From: JAGMES01 sp023128035 | GTDB lineage: Bacteria; Bacillota; Halanaerobiia; DY22613 | Direction of reading: 5' to 3' | DNA length: 49,547 bases | Assembly (NCBI GenBank): GCA_030627905.1 | Contig: DAOVRZ010000028.1 | Span: 1-49,547, forward strand | Shown: one piece after another, positions 1 to 9,030 of the stretch | Layout: each line of letters opens with the position of its first letter | Position numbering within the stretch: the first letter of the stretch is position 1 | Program-made: the position numbers and the translations under genes | The notes under the pieces: generated by a model | Database searches by the model: none | What the model was told of the DNA's origin: nothing | The model's input: the letters and a program-made list of their open reading frames with translations, nothing else

Positions 1-120
1 AGATACTATTATCTTTGGGTTAAACCAGTAAATGGGGCATCCTGGATGACAATAGGATTTAAAGATTATGATGATCCTACTCATGTTACTGAAAATTTAG
101 TAAAAAAAGATATGAGATAG
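1..120 (+). CDS. C-terminal end of an unidentified protein (cut by window edge)
   Basis: The first reading frame is open from base 1 to a TAG at 118-120 and encodes a 39-residue C-terminal tail. It is rich in aromatic residues (begins RYYYLWVKP, later SWMTIGFKDYDD) and ends KKDMR. I do not recognise the family. The gene begins outside the window. It could be the tail of an intact gene or, given the decayed sequences that follow, another remnant. Confidence 0.4.
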   Translation, partial: RYYYLWVKPVNGASWMTIGFKDYDDPTHVTENLVKKDMR

Positions 121-137
121 ATCAATTACGCATAAAA

Positions 138-437
138 ATGGGAACTAAGGAATACAGACAGAAAACAAATGAAAGAGCAGGAGTTGAGGGAGTACCCTCT
201 GTATTAAGAAGGCGATATCAAATTGATAGTATGCCTGTCAGGGGATTAGTGCGCTCAAAAATCTGGTTTGGATTTAAAATTATGGCAAGTAACATAAAAT
301 CCATGATAAAGGGGAGAAATTCAAACGGAGAAACGCTTAGTTTCTTTTTTTATTTGATCTTAATGAGAGTATTTTTCACCACAAAGAATGAACATATGGC
401 TTTTGAAGGCAAAAAAACGTTACTTTTTGTGGGCTAA
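138..437 (+). pseudogene. Transposase remnant (C-terminal tail of a DDE transposase)
   Basis: The 99-residue reading frame contains, at about residues 10-57, the pattern found at the end of IS1182-like DDE transposases: KTNERAGVEGVPSVLRRR, then PVRGLVRSKIWFGFKI and ASNIKSM. In the family this follows the last catalytic acidic residue. The rest of the transposase (several hundred residues) is missing upstream, and the last 40 or so residues (SFFFYLILMRVFFTTK onward) look like read-through past the element's natural end. No full-length element or clear terminal inverted repeat is visible. It is best read as an insertion-sequence scar. The family assignment rests on motif memory, so the exact family is uncertain. 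Confidence 0.6.
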
Positions 438-445
438 TCATTCTA

Positions 446-788
446 TTAATTCGAGCTTTTTTTATGACTGGTATCAGTAAGGATTCCACATTGAAATCTA
501 GTTAAGGAAATCACATCTTGATCTAAGGCCTGTACAGCCATTGCGAGAAGAGAAATAGTAATCTGTTCTCCTGTCGCAAGAAGCATGTCCAGTTCTTGAC
601 TTGAGGGATTAGGGTTTATAGTTTTTGCTTTTTCAAAAAGTTCATTGGTTGTATTGCCCATTGCGGAAACAACAGCAACTATTTTATAGCCTTTTTTTTG
701 TTTTAACAATTTGTTGTGCCACGTGCTTGATTCGATCAATAGTTCCAACTGATGTCCCGCCATATTTTTGAACGATTAGCTTATCCAT
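446..788 (-). pseudogene. Frameshifted and truncated aspartate kinase
   Basis: On the minus strand an ATG at 788, preceded by AGGTG, starts MDKLIVQKYGGTSVGT, the classic aspartate kinase N-terminus with the KYGGTS nucleotide-binding motif. The frame breaks in a run of eight A (plus-strand T at 692-699); with seven A it would continue as KKGYKIVAVVSAMGNTT. The shifted frame carries on with further kinase signature (ELDMLLATGEQ, SLLAMA) and stops at 446. Only about 113 codons remain of an enzyme normally near 400 residues, so the substrate domain remainder and the ACT domains are lost. It lies 26 bp downstream of hom on the same strand, so it was probably the second gene of a hom-aspartate kinase operon. 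It cannot encode a working enzyme; another copy elsewhere must serve lysine and threonine synthesis. Confidence 0.85.
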
Positions 789-814
789 TTGTTTTCACCT
801 CTAAATTATAGCTT

Positions 815-2101
815 TCATGATAAAACTTCTGCGTATTTTTTACTTTCAATCTTACCTTCAATTCTCAGATAACAATAATTATCATGAGAGAGTTTTAATT
901 GTTTGATGAAATGCTCCATAGTATCGGCAGAGATTAATTCTGTTAATAATATCAAGTCTTCATTTATACTGATGATTTCGTATTTAATGTCATTCTTATT
1001 TAATAGATTAAATATTTTTGGTATTTGTGTTTTACTCGCTGGTGCTACTCTAAGATAATACTTTCCTTTAAATAATTTAACTCCAGCAGGGATAGTGATT
1101 GTATTTTCAATCAGTTTACTGAATTTATACTCACCACTTATAAGATCAAGAATATCAGAAACTACAGCGTTGGCGGTTGAATTTTTCCCAGCACCATGTC
1201 CATAAAAATGTTGTTCACCGACTGTATCTCCCATAAGTGAAACTATATTAAAGGCATCATTGACAGATGCAAAGGTTGAATTTTCATTCACGAGAATAGG
1301 TTCAACTGAAGCAGAAAACTCTTTATCTATAAAGAAGTTATCTGAAATAACAGCATTGCCAATCAATTTAACTTTAAGACTTAATTTTTTGAACATACTT
1401 ATATCTAACTTAGATATAGAGTTGATTCCACGGCACATTATATTGTTATAATTAGTTTTTGTTTTGAATGCTATAGAAGATAATATAGAAAGCTTTCTAG
1501 CAACATCATATCCTTCGATATCATCAGTTGGGTCAGCTTCAGCATAGCCAAGTTTACGAGCAAGCTCTAAAGCTTCATTAAAGCTTAGATTTTCATCTGT
1601 CATCTTTGACAGTATAAAGTTAGTGGTTCCATTTAAAATTCCTTTGATTTGAGTTATCTTATTTATTCTGATATTTTGTTTTAATGACTTGATAATTGGA
1701 ATTCCACCACCTACACTTGCTTCAAAAAGAAAGCCTTTCCCTTTTTTCTCAGCTAAAGCTAAAAGCTCGTCCATATATTTTGCTACAATGGCTTTATTGG
1801 CTGTAACAACATGTTTATCATTTTCAAGGGCTAAGGTTACATATTTATAAGCATGCTTTACACCACCTATAGCTTCGACGATTATATCAATATCAGGAGC
1901 ATTTAATATTTCATAAGGATTATCTGTGATAAGAGTAGGGGGTAGATTTACATTTCTTTTTTTATTGAGATCACTTACAAGAATTTTGGATATTTCAATT
2001 TCTTCACCAAGTAAGGTCCTAAAATTATTTTTTTCCTTTTCTATAATTTCATAAACCCCTGAACCAACTGTTCCAAACCCTAGTAAACCTATTTTGATCA
2101 T
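815..2101 (-). CDS. hom: Homoserine dehydrogenase
   Basis: This 428-residue protein matches the usual length of monofunctional bacterial homoserine dehydrogenases, which reduce aspartate semialdehyde to homoserine with NAD(P)H in the cytoplasm. The N-terminus has the Rossmann glycine motif GLLGFGTVGSG (about residues 5-15). The central catalytic domain shows EASVGGGIPII and KGILNGTTNFIL, typical of the family, and GYAEADPTDDIEGYD. The last 80 or so residues form the regulatory ACT-type domain. The start at 2101 is supported by an AAGGGAG ribosome site just upstream. The gene is divergent from thrC and is followed on the same strand by the dead aspartate kinase. Its product feeds ThrB and ThrC encoded on the other side. 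Confidence 0.95.
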   Translation of the reverse strand: MIKIGLLGFGTVGSGVYEIIEKEKNNFRTLLGEEIEISKILVSDLNKKRNVNLPPTLITDNPYEILNAPDIDIIVEAIGGVKHAYKYVTLALENDKHVVTANKAIVAKYMDELLALAEKKGKGFLFEASVGGGIPIIKSLKQNIRINKITQIKGILNGTTNFILSKMTDENLSFNEALELARKLGYAEADPTDDIEGYDVARKLSILSSIAFKTKTNYNNIMCRGINSISKLDISMFKKLSLKVKLIGNAVISDNFFIDKEFSASVEPILVNENSTFASVNDAFNIVSLMGDTVGEQHFYGHGAGKNSTANAVVSDILDLISGEYKFSKLIENTITIPAGVKLFKGKYYLRVAPASKTQIPKIFNLLNKNDIKYEIISINEDLILLTELISADTMEHFIKQLKLSHDNYCYLRIEGKIESKKYAEVLS

Positions 2102-2282
2102 AGCTATCTCCCTTTCTTTTATAAAATTATTGAAATTATATTAATGTTTTCGAACAAAATACATGTGTATTTCTATGAAAAGCAGTATAACACAAATATG
2201 AAGCTAAGTAAACAGTTTTATGAAAAATAATTATATTTTTTAGAGTTACTATTCTTATTAGGTGTATCTAATAAAAAAACAC

Positions 2283-2311
2283 TTGTATTTAATGACGAAA
2301 CAGTATATTAT
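2283..2311 (+). promoter_or_regulatory. Putative sigma-A promoter for the thrC operon
   Basis: TTGTAT at 2283-2288 and TATTAT at 2306-2311 are separated by exactly 17 nt, about 50 nt before the thrC start. They lie in the 259-bp divergent region between hom and thrC. I saw no T-box sequence or strong leader hairpin here. An ATTATA at 2135-2140 could be the minus-strand -10 box for hom, but I found no convincing -35 partner. Confidence 0.45.
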
Positions 2312-2360
2312 AAAAGGTAACTTGTTATTTTTAGAGGATCGAAGAAGGGAGTAGGGCTAT

Positions 2361-3860
2361 ATGCAGAATTTATTCTATAAAAGCACAAGAGGCAAAGAAG
2401 AAAAGATTACTTCTTCTGAAGCAATCGTTAAAGGTATGGCAGTAGATGGTGGATTATATGTGCCTACTACATTTCCTGTAATCGGTAAGTCATTTGATGA
2501 ATTAATTAAGAGGAGTTATCAGGAGTTATCTTTTTATATAATGAAAAAATATTTTTCTGATTTTGATGATGAGGAACTTAAAGAGTGTATAAATAAAGCT
2601 TATGATGATAAATTTGATTCGCCGATGATTGCACCTTTATCAAAAAAGGCAGGTGTCTATTTTCTTGAGCTATATCATGGGCCAACTTTAGCATTTAAAG
2701 ATATGGCCTTGTCAATCTTACCTCATCTTTTAAAGACTGCTTCAAGAAAATTAAATTTAAATAATGAAGTTGTCATACTTACTGCAACTTCGGGAGATAC
2801 AGGGAAGGCTGCATTAGAGGGTTTTAAGGATATAGAAGGAATAAAGATAATAGTTTTTTTCCCGCAAAATGGAGTTAGTGAGATTCAAAAAAGACAGATG
2901 ATTACTCAAAAAGGGAATAATACTTATGTGATTGGTATAGAAGGAAATTTTGATGATGCTCAAAATGGGGTTAAAGAAATATTTGCTGATCAGAGTTTTC
3001 GAAAAAAATTAAAGGAGAATAATTATATTTTCTCTTCAGCTAATTCGATTAATATCGGAAGATTGATCCCGCAAATTGTTTATTATTTTAGCTCATATCT
3101 AAATTTATTAAAAAATCAGAATATAGTAGATGGTGAAAAGATAAATATAGTAGTTCCTACCGGCAATTTTGGTAATATATTAGCGGCCTTTTATGCTAAA
3201 AAGATGGGACTACCAGTGAATAAATTGATTTCAGCGTCTAATGAGAATAATGTACTATCTGATTTCTTGAATACAGGAGTTTATAATATAAACCGAGATT
3301 TTAAGTTAACAAGTTCACCTTCTATGGATATCCTTGTTTCTAGTAATTTGGAGAGATTTTTACATGAGCTCAGTCACTGTGATGAAGACTTAATTAAAGA
3401 GATGATGGATAGTTTGAAAAATGTCGGGAGATATGAGATTACAGATCAGATGAAGGAAGGTTTGAATGATTTTTATGGAGGATTTTCGACGGATAAAGAA
3501 ACCTTTCAAACAATTCGCGAAGTTTTTGATAGTTCGAGTTATGTAATGGATACACATACTGCAGTGGCGTATTCTGTTTATCGGAAGTATAAAATGGAAT
3601 CAGGGGATAATACAAAAACTGTTATAGTATCAACTGCTAGTCCATTTAAATTCACTAGAAGTGTTTATGGTGCATTGTGTGGAAGTGAAAATCAGCTTAG
3701 CGATTTTGAACTGATAGAAAAGTTGGCAGAAACAGGATTGAAGATACCAGAGGCTATAGTAGACTTAGATAAAAAAGAGATTATTCATCGGGAAGTATGT
3801 CAAAAAGATGAGATGAAATCTGTGGTTGAAAAAATCTTGAGCCGTGATGGCGAGGTATAG
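2361..3860 (+). CDS. thrC: Threonine synthase
   Basis: The 499-residue length fits the longer class of threonine synthases, PLP enzymes that convert O-phosphohomoserine to threonine. The N-terminal segment YKSTRGKEEKITSSEAIVKG is typical of this class. The PLP lysine lies in GPTLAFKDMALS (about residue 113), followed by the phosphate/PLP-contact stretch TATSGDTGKAALEGF. Later motifs include SANSINIGRLIPQ and VPTGNFGNILAAFYAK. A GAAGGGAG ribosome site precedes the ATG, and a 17-nt-spaced promoter lies about 50 nt upstream. It is the first gene of thrC-thrB-ACT-pyc, with thrB starting 8 nt after its stop. Confidence 0.96.
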   Translation: MQNLFYKSTRGKEEKITSSEAIVKGMAVDGGLYVPTTFPVIGKSFDELIKRSYQELSFYIMKKYFSDFDDEELKECINKAYDDKFDSPMIAPLSKKAGVYFLELYHGPTLAFKDMALSILPHLLKTASRKLNLNNEVVILTATSGDTGKAALEGFKDIEGIKIIVFFPQNGVSEIQKRQMITQKGNNTYVIGIEGNFDDAQNGVKEIFADQSFRKKLKENNYIFSSANSINIGRLIPQIVYYFSSYLNLLKNQNIVDGEKINIVVPTGNFGNILAAFYAKKMGLPVNKLISASNENNVLSDFLNTGVYNINRDFKLTSSPSMDILVSSNLERFLHELSHCDEDLIKEMMDSLKNVGRYEITDQMKEGLNDFYGGFSTDKETFQTIREVFDSSSYVMDTHTAVAYSVYRKYKMESGDNTKTVIVSTASPFKFTRSVYGALCGSENQLSDFELIEKLAETGLKIPEAIVDLDKKEIIHREVCQKDEMKSVVEKILSRDGEV

Positions 3861-3868
3861 GTGATATT

Positions 3869-4753
3869 ATGATAGAGGTAAGAGTTCCTGGTACTAGCGC
3901 GAATGTTGGCCCGGGTTTTGACTGTTTAGGAATAGCTTTGAATTTATATAATCAGTTTATATTCGAAGAGATTGAAGATGGATTGGTTTTTGAAGGTTGT
4001 GATCAGGAATTTGCTAATGAGAATAATTTGATTTATGTTTCAATGAAAAGATGTTTTGAAAAAATAGGTTATCATCAAAAAGGTCTAAAGATCAAGATAG
4101 TTAATAAGATTCCAATCTCAAGGGGATTGGGAAGTAGTGCAACTTGCATTCTTGGAGGAATTATGGGTGCAAATGAGATAGCGGGTGGAGTTTTAAGTAA
4201 AGATGAAATATTAAATTTGGCAGTTGAAATAGAAGGTCATCCTGATAATATAACCCCTGCATTATTTGGAGCGATGACAGTGGCGATACTGGAAGATGAC
4301 CAAGTATATTATAGTAAAATAAAGGTAGAAGGTTTGAAATTTTATGCACTCATCCCTGATTTCAAGCTATCTACGGAAGAATCAAGGGCAGTACTTCCAA
4401 AGGAAATTCCTTATAAGGATGGGGTATTTAATATTGGAAGAGTATCTTTGATGATATCAGCATTAGTAAATCGTCAATTTGATTTAATTAAATTGGCTTG
4501 TAAAGATAAACTTCATCAGAGATATCGAGGAAGACTTATTAAAGATTATGATCAGATAATAAAAGAATGTGAGAATTTAAATAGCCTTGGAGTTTATTTA
4601 AGCGGAGCAGGGCCAACGATTATGGCGATCTTAGATGAAAAAGATGATATGTTTTATCGTTACATTGGTCAATTCTTAAGCAAATTGAATAATAGATGGG
4701 AAGTCAAAGAATTACTTATTGATTATGAAGGGGCTGTTGTTAAGAAATCTTAA
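3869..4753 (+). CDS. thrB: Homoserine kinase
   Basis: This 294-residue GHMP-family kinase phosphorylates homoserine to O-phosphohomoserine, the substrate of ThrC encoded just upstream. It opens with MIEVRVPGTSANVGPGFDCLG, the typical homoserine kinase N-terminus. The GHMP ATP-binding loop reads PISRGLGSSATC (about residues 85-96), followed by EGHPDNITPALFGA. A late GVYLSGAGPTIMA motif matches the family's C-terminal glycine-rich segment. An AGGTGATATT ribosome site overlaps the end of thrC, suggesting translational coupling. Length is normal and no key residue appears to be missing. Confidence 0.95.
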   Translation: MIEVRVPGTSANVGPGFDCLGIALNLYNQFIFEEIEDGLVFEGCDQEFANENNLIYVSMKRCFEKIGYHQKGLKIKIVNKIPISRGLGSSATCILGGIMGANEIAGGVLSKDEILNLAVEIEGHPDNITPALFGAMTVAILEDDQVYYSKIKVEGLKFYALIPDFKLSTEESRAVLPKEIPYKDGVFNIGRVSLMISALVNRQFDLIKLACKDKLHQRYRGRLIKDYDQIIKECENLNSLGVYLSGAGPTIMAILDEKDDMFYRYIGQFLSKLNNRWEVKELLIDYEGAVVKKS

Positions 4754-4796
4754 GTTTATACCGTAATTCGCAGAAAGGAGTCGTTAACAGATAATT

Positions 4797-5234
4797 ATGG
4801 ATTCTAAATATTTGGTAATTGATAAAGAAATACTTCCCGATGTTTTTGAGAAAGTGATTCAGGTGAAAGAATTATTACGGACAGGTAGTGCAAAGGAAAT
4901 AACCGAAGCTGTTAAACGAGTAGGTATAAGCAGAAGTACGTATTATAAATACAAAGATTATGTTTTTACAATTTCTGAAGGTGCAAGAGGTAAAAAAGTT
5001 ACCATAGCCTTTCTTCTTAGTCATCAATTAGGAGTATTATCAAGTATATTGAACATGATTTCTAATGGACATGGTAACGTATTAACTATCAATCAAGATA
5101 TACCTATTAATAATATTGCAAATGTTAGTATTACTTTTGATATTTCTGACTTGAATAAAGATTTTGAAGAACTTTTAAATGAAATAAAAGAGTTAGAGGG
5201 TGTCGTAAAGTTAGATTTAATAGCGATGGAATGA
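4797..5234 (+). CDS. ACT-domain protein of the UPF0735/PheB type
   Basis: The 145-residue product starts with a short helical region containing a helix-turn-helix-like segment (GISRSTYYKYKDYVF, about residues 43-57). It continues with one ACT domain (about 70-143; KKVTIAFLLSHQLGVLSSIL and INNIANVSITFDI), the amino-acid-sensing fold. Members of this family often sit beside hom or thr genes in Bacillota and are presumed regulators, but their ligand is not established. The AGAAAGGAG ribosome site ends about 16 nt before the ATG, longer than usual; I saw no better start. Position between thrB and pyc suggests a role in sensing threonine-pathway amino acids (inference). Confidence 0.85.
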   Translation: MDSKYLVIDKEILPDVFEKVIQVKELLRTGSAKEITEAVKRVGISRSTYYKYKDYVFTISEGARGKKVTIAFLLSHQLGVLSSILNMISNGHGNVLTINQDIPINNIANVSITFDISDLNKDFEELLNEIKELEGVVKLDLIAME

Positions 5235-5266
5235 AAAGATATGCAGATAAAGGAAGGGAAGATTTA

Positions 5267-8200
5267 ATGAAAAAATTTAAAAGAGTATTAGTAGCAAACA
5301 GGGGAGAAATAGCCATAAGAATATTTAGAGCTTGTAGTGAATTGGGAATTAGGACAGTAGCAATTTATTCAGATGAAGATAAAAATTCTCTTTTTAGAAC
5401 AAAAGCTGATGAATCATATCTTATTGGGAAAAATAGAGGACCCATTGAAGCCTATTTAAATATTGATGAAATTATCAATATTGCACTAAAAAAAGGTGTA
5501 GATGCAATCCATCCAGGATATGGGTTTTTATCGGAAAATCCAGAGTTTGCAAGAAAATGTGAAGAGGCAGGAATAGAGTTTATAGGCCCAACTCATCAGA
5601 TGATGGATAGATTAGGCGATAAAATCAAATCAAAAGTAGTAGCTAATACTGTTGGTGTTCCGACGATTCCTGGAGTAGAAAAACCGATAAAATCAGATGA
5701 AGAGGCCATAGAATTTGCAAGATTTTCTGGTTATCCTGTTATGTTAAAGGCCGCTTCTGGTGGTGGCGGTAGAGGAATGAGAATAGTTAGAGATGAAAAA
5801 GATCTTCTTCAAGAATTTCATAATGCTAAAAATGAAGCAAAAAAAGCTTTTGGAATAGATGATATTTTTATAGAAAAATATCTTGAACAGCCAAAACATA
5901 TAGAAGTGCAAATTCTTGGAGACTATTATGGAAATATCGTACACTTATACGAACGGGATTGCTCTATCCAAAGAAGGCATCAAAAAGTTATAGAATTCAC
6001 ACCTGCTTTCTCCCTTTCAAAAGAAAAGAGAGAGGCAATCTGTAATGATGCATTGAAAATCGCTAGTTCTGTAAATTATAGAAGCGCTGGAACAGTGGAG
6101 TTTCTAGTTGATATGCATGGAAATCATTATTTTATAGAGATGAATCCACGGATTCAAGTTGAACATACGGTGACCGAGATGGTTACAGGTGTAGATATTG
6201 TACAGAGCCAGATTTTAATAGCAGAAGGTTACCCATTAAACTCTCCAGAGATTGGAATTCATTCGCAAGAGGATGTAGAGATAAGAGGTTATTCTATACA
6301 ATGTAGAGTAACAACAGAAGATCCTGCAAACAACTTTGCTCCTGATACAGGAAGAATAGATGTTTATCGAACATCATCAGGCTTTGGGGTGAGACTTGAT
6401 GGGGGGAATGGATTTTCTGGCTCTATAATTAGTCCATATTATGATAGTCTTTTAGTGAAAATTAGTTCATGGGCCAGAACCTTTGATGGTGCTATCAAAA
6501 AGTCAATTCGTTCAATAAAAGAAACAAAAATTAGGGGTGTCAAGACAAATACAGCGTTCTTAGTAAATGTTCTAAATCATGAGACTTTCCAAAAAGGTCT
6601 ATGTGATACTGGTTTCATTGCAAACAACCCTGAGTTAGTAGATATAAATCCAAAAGCAGATACTGAGCTTAGAGTTCTTAAATTTATCGGAGAAAAAGTA
6701 GTTAATGAGACTAAAGGAAAGAAACCTAATTTTGACGTTCCAATAGTACCTAGAGTAACAAAAGCAGGGAATCTAAAAGGAACAAAACAGCTATTTGAAG
6801 AGACTGGGCCTAAGGGAGTTGTAGATTGGATTAAAGAACAGAAAAAATTGTTATTGACAGATACCACGATGAGAGATGCTCATCAATCTCTGATGGCTAC
6901 GAGAATGAGAACAAAAGATATGACAAAGATAGCAAAGGCAACTTCTGTTTTAGCAAAAGATTTGTTCTCATTAGAGATGTGGGGTGGAGCTACCTTTGAT
7001 GTTGCATATCGATTTTTAAAAGAATCTCCATGGGAGAGATTGGAACAATTAAGGAAAAGAATTCCTAATGTATTATTACAAATGTTGATTAGAGGTTCTA
7101 ATGGTGTAGGATACAAAAATTATCCAGATAATGTAATTCGAGAGTTAATAAAAGAATCTGCAGAGAGCGGAATAGATGTATTTAGAATATTTGATTCTTT
7201 AAACTGGTTAAAAGGTATGGAAGTTGCTATTGATGAAGTCTTGAATAGTGGAAAGATTGCGGAAGCATGTATTTGTTATACAGGAGATATTTTAGATGAA
7301 AGTAGAGATAAATATACTTTAGAATATTATATTAAGTTGGCCAAAGAGATAGAAAAAACAGGTGCTCATATATTGGGGATTAAAGATATGTCAGCATTAT
7401 TAAAACCACATGCAGCTTATAAGTTAATCAATGCTTTAAAAGGCGAAATTTCGATTCCGATTCATCTTCATACTCATGATACAAGTGGAAATGGAGTTGC
7501 AGCAATATTAATGGCAGCTGAAGCAGGTGTAGATATTGTAGATACTGCTTTTAATAGCATGTCAGGATTGACAAGTCAACCTGCATTAAACTCTGTAGTT
7601 GCAGCATTAAAGAATACTGAGAGAGATGCTGGATTAAATCCACATGATCTTCAGACAATTTCGGATTATTGGAGTGCTGTAAGACCAGTTTATGATCAGT
7701 TTGAATCTGACTTAAAGTCAGGTACTGCTGAGATATATGAATATGAGATACCAGGAGGTCAATATTCAAATCTTAAACCTCAGGTTGAGAGTTTTGGATT
7801 AGGGCATAGATTTAAAGAAGTTAAAGAAATGTATAAAAAAGTAAATGAAATGCTTGGTGATATAGTTAAAGTTACTCCAACTTCTAAGGTTGTAGGTGAT
7901 CTTGCCATATTTATGGTACAAAATGATCTTACTCCAGAAAATATTTATAACAAAGCAAAAGATCTAGCTTTTCCGGATTCAGTTATTTCATACTTTGAAG
8001 GAATGATCGGGCAACCTAAGGGAGGATTTCCTAAAAAAATTCAAGAGATCGTCTTAAAAGGAAAAGAGCCTATCACCGTAAGACCGGGTGAACTTCTAGA
8101 ACCTGAAGATTTTGATAAAGTTGAAGAATATTTAAAAGAAAAATTTAATATCACACCTACCAATAAAGATGTTGTCAGTTATACTCTATATCCTAAGGTT

Positions 8201-8695
8201 TTTGAAGATTATTTGAAATATAAAGCAGAGTATGGTGATCAAACTCTTATGGGAAGTGATGTTTATTTTCATGGTTTAATTGAGGGTGAAACCTCAGAAA
8301 TAGAGATTCGTGAAGGAAAAATTTTAGTTATTAAACTTTTAGAGATAGGAAGATTAGATGAAGAAGGTAGGAGAACAGTTAGATTTGAAGTGAATGGTAA
8401 TCGAAGAGAAATAAAGATATTGGATAAAGCAAGTATAGTAATACAAGAAGTAAATGTGACTAAGATGGCTGATCCTGCAAATCAGCTAGAGATTGGGGCT
8501 AGCATTCCAGGAACTATAATAAAAGTTTTTGTGAATAAAGGAGATAAAGTTGAGGAAAATCAAATAGTCGCGATCATTGAAGCGATGAAGATGGAAACAA
8601 ATATTACAGCGCCTATTTCAGGAGAAGTTGAATCTGTTAATGTTACAGAAGGACAACAGGTTAAGGCTGGGGAGTTAATGTTTGAATTGAAATAA
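5267..8695 (+). CDS. pyc: Pyruvate carboxylase (single-chain)
   Basis: The 1142-residue biotin enzyme carboxylates pyruvate to oxaloacetate. Domain order: biotin carboxylase (about 1-450; FKRVLVANRGEIAIRIFRA at the start, glycine loop KAASGGGGRGMR, FIEMNPRIQVEHTVTEM), carboxyltransferase (about 525-800; LLLTDTTMRDAHQSLMATR, HLHTHDTSGNG) and a C-terminal biotinyl domain whose EAMKMET motif carries the biotin lysine at about residue 1108. The open frame reaches back to 5231 and overlaps the ACT gene, but ATG 5267 has an AGGAAGGG site 8 nt upstream and gives the normal N-terminus, so I chose it. Last gene of the operon, followed by a terminator. It would feed oxaloacetate to aspartate and hence to the threonine genes upstream. 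Confidence 0.95.
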   Translation: MKKFKRVLVANRGEIAIRIFRACSELGIRTVAIYSDEDKNSLFRTKADESYLIGKNRGPIEAYLNIDEIINIALKKGVDAIHPGYGFLSENPEFARKCEEAGIEFIGPTHQMMDRLGDKIKSKVVANTVGVPTIPGVEKPIKSDEEAIEFARFSGYPVMLKAASGGGGRGMRIVRDEKDLLQEFHNAKNEAKKAFGIDDIFIEKYLEQPKHIEVQILGDYYGNIVHLYERDCSIQRRHQKVIEFTPAFSLSKEKREAICNDALKIASSVNYRSAGTVEFLVDMHGNHYFIEMNPRIQVEHTVTEMVTGVDIVQSQILIAEGYPLNSPEIGIHSQEDVEIRGYSIQCRVTTEDPANNFAPDTGRIDVYRTSSGFGVRLDGGNGFSGSIISPYYDSLLVKISSWARTFDGAIKKSIRSIKETKIRGVKTNTAFLVNVLNHETFQKGLCDTGFIANNPELVDINPKADTELRVLKFIGEKVVNETKGKKPNFDVPIVPRVTKAGNLKGTKQLFEETGPKGVVDWIKEQKKLLLTDTTMRDAHQSLMATRMRTKDMTKIAKATSVLAKDLFSLEMWGGATFDVAYRFLKESPWERLEQLRKRIPNVLLQMLIRGSNGVGYKNYPDNVIRELIKESAESGIDVFRIFDSLNWLKGMEVAIDEVLNSGKIAEACICYTGDILDESRDKYTLEYYIKLAKEIEKTGAHILGIKDMSALLKPHAAYKLINALKGEISIPIHLHTHDTSGNGVAAILMAAEAGVDIVDTAFNSMSGLTSQPALNSVVAALKNTERDAGLNPHDLQTISDYWSAVRPVYDQFESDLKSGTAEIYEYEIPGGQYSNLKPQVESFGLGHRFKEVKEMYKKVNEMLGDIVKVTPTSKVVGDLAIFMVQNDLTPENIYNKAKDLAFPDSVISYFEGMIGQPKGGFPKKIQEIVLKGKEPITVRPGELLEPEDFDKVEEYLKEKFNITPTNKDVVSYTLYPKVFEDYLKYKAEYGDQTLMGSDVYFHGLIEGETSEIEIREGKILVIKLLEIGRLDEEGRRTVRFEVNGNRREIKILDKASIVIQEVNVTKMADPANQLEIGASIPGTIIKVFVNKGDKVEENQIVAIIEAMKMETNITAPISGEVESVNVTEGQQVKAGELMFELK

Positions 8696-8704
8696 AAGTT
8701 AAAA

Positions 8705-8745
8705 AAGGACTTTGGGGATTTAATTTTTGCCCGAAGTCTTTTTTT
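8705..8745 (+). terminator. Rho-independent terminator after pyc
   Basis: GACTT (8708-8712) plus GGG (8714-8716) pair with CCC (8730-8732) plus AAGTC (8734-8738), with one T-G mismatch between the two helices. A run of T follows (8739-8745). It lies 12 nt after the pyc stop and closes the threonine/pyruvate block. Confidence 0.8.
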
Positions 8746-8932
8746 AGTGTGTCCGGCAGGTAAACTGACCTTTCAAATTCATTAAACTTTGGCCATCACT
8801 CGTAACCTGATGGCTATGGTGAATCATGGTGCAGCACTTGACCGATTATAGCATATATATTTCCAGGAAACAATAATTACGGAGAAAGTGGATGAATTAA
8901 TAGACGAATACAGAAATAAGATGTTTAGCTTA

Positions 8933-8961
8933 TTGACGAGATAAATGTATAATGATATAAT
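8933..8961 (+). promoter_or_regulatory. Strong sigma-A-type promoter upstream of the biosynthetic cluster
   Basis: TTGACG (8933-8938) and a perfect TATAAT (8956-8961) are separated by exactly 17 nt. All downstream genes to the window end are on the same strand, so this is the best candidate for the main cluster promoter. Transcription would start near 8968 and leave an untranslated leader of about 300 nt before the ABC transporter at 9271. Confidence 0.6.
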
Positions 8962-9030
8962 ATAGTAAATGTTAATATGAAGAAGTCGTAAAAATGGATA
9001 CAAAACTCCATATATAAGTATCTTTAATCA

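Noticed and set aside
1260..1451. Short plus-strand frame inside hom, and many similar frames opposite the PKS, NRPS and pyc genes
   Set aside because: All lie antisense or out of frame within long, well-conserved genes and have no family motifs or ribosome sites; they are shadows.
2102..2360. Possible T-box or threonine leader before thrC
   Set aside because: No T-box consensus, specifier stem or terminator/antiterminator pair is visible in the divergent region.
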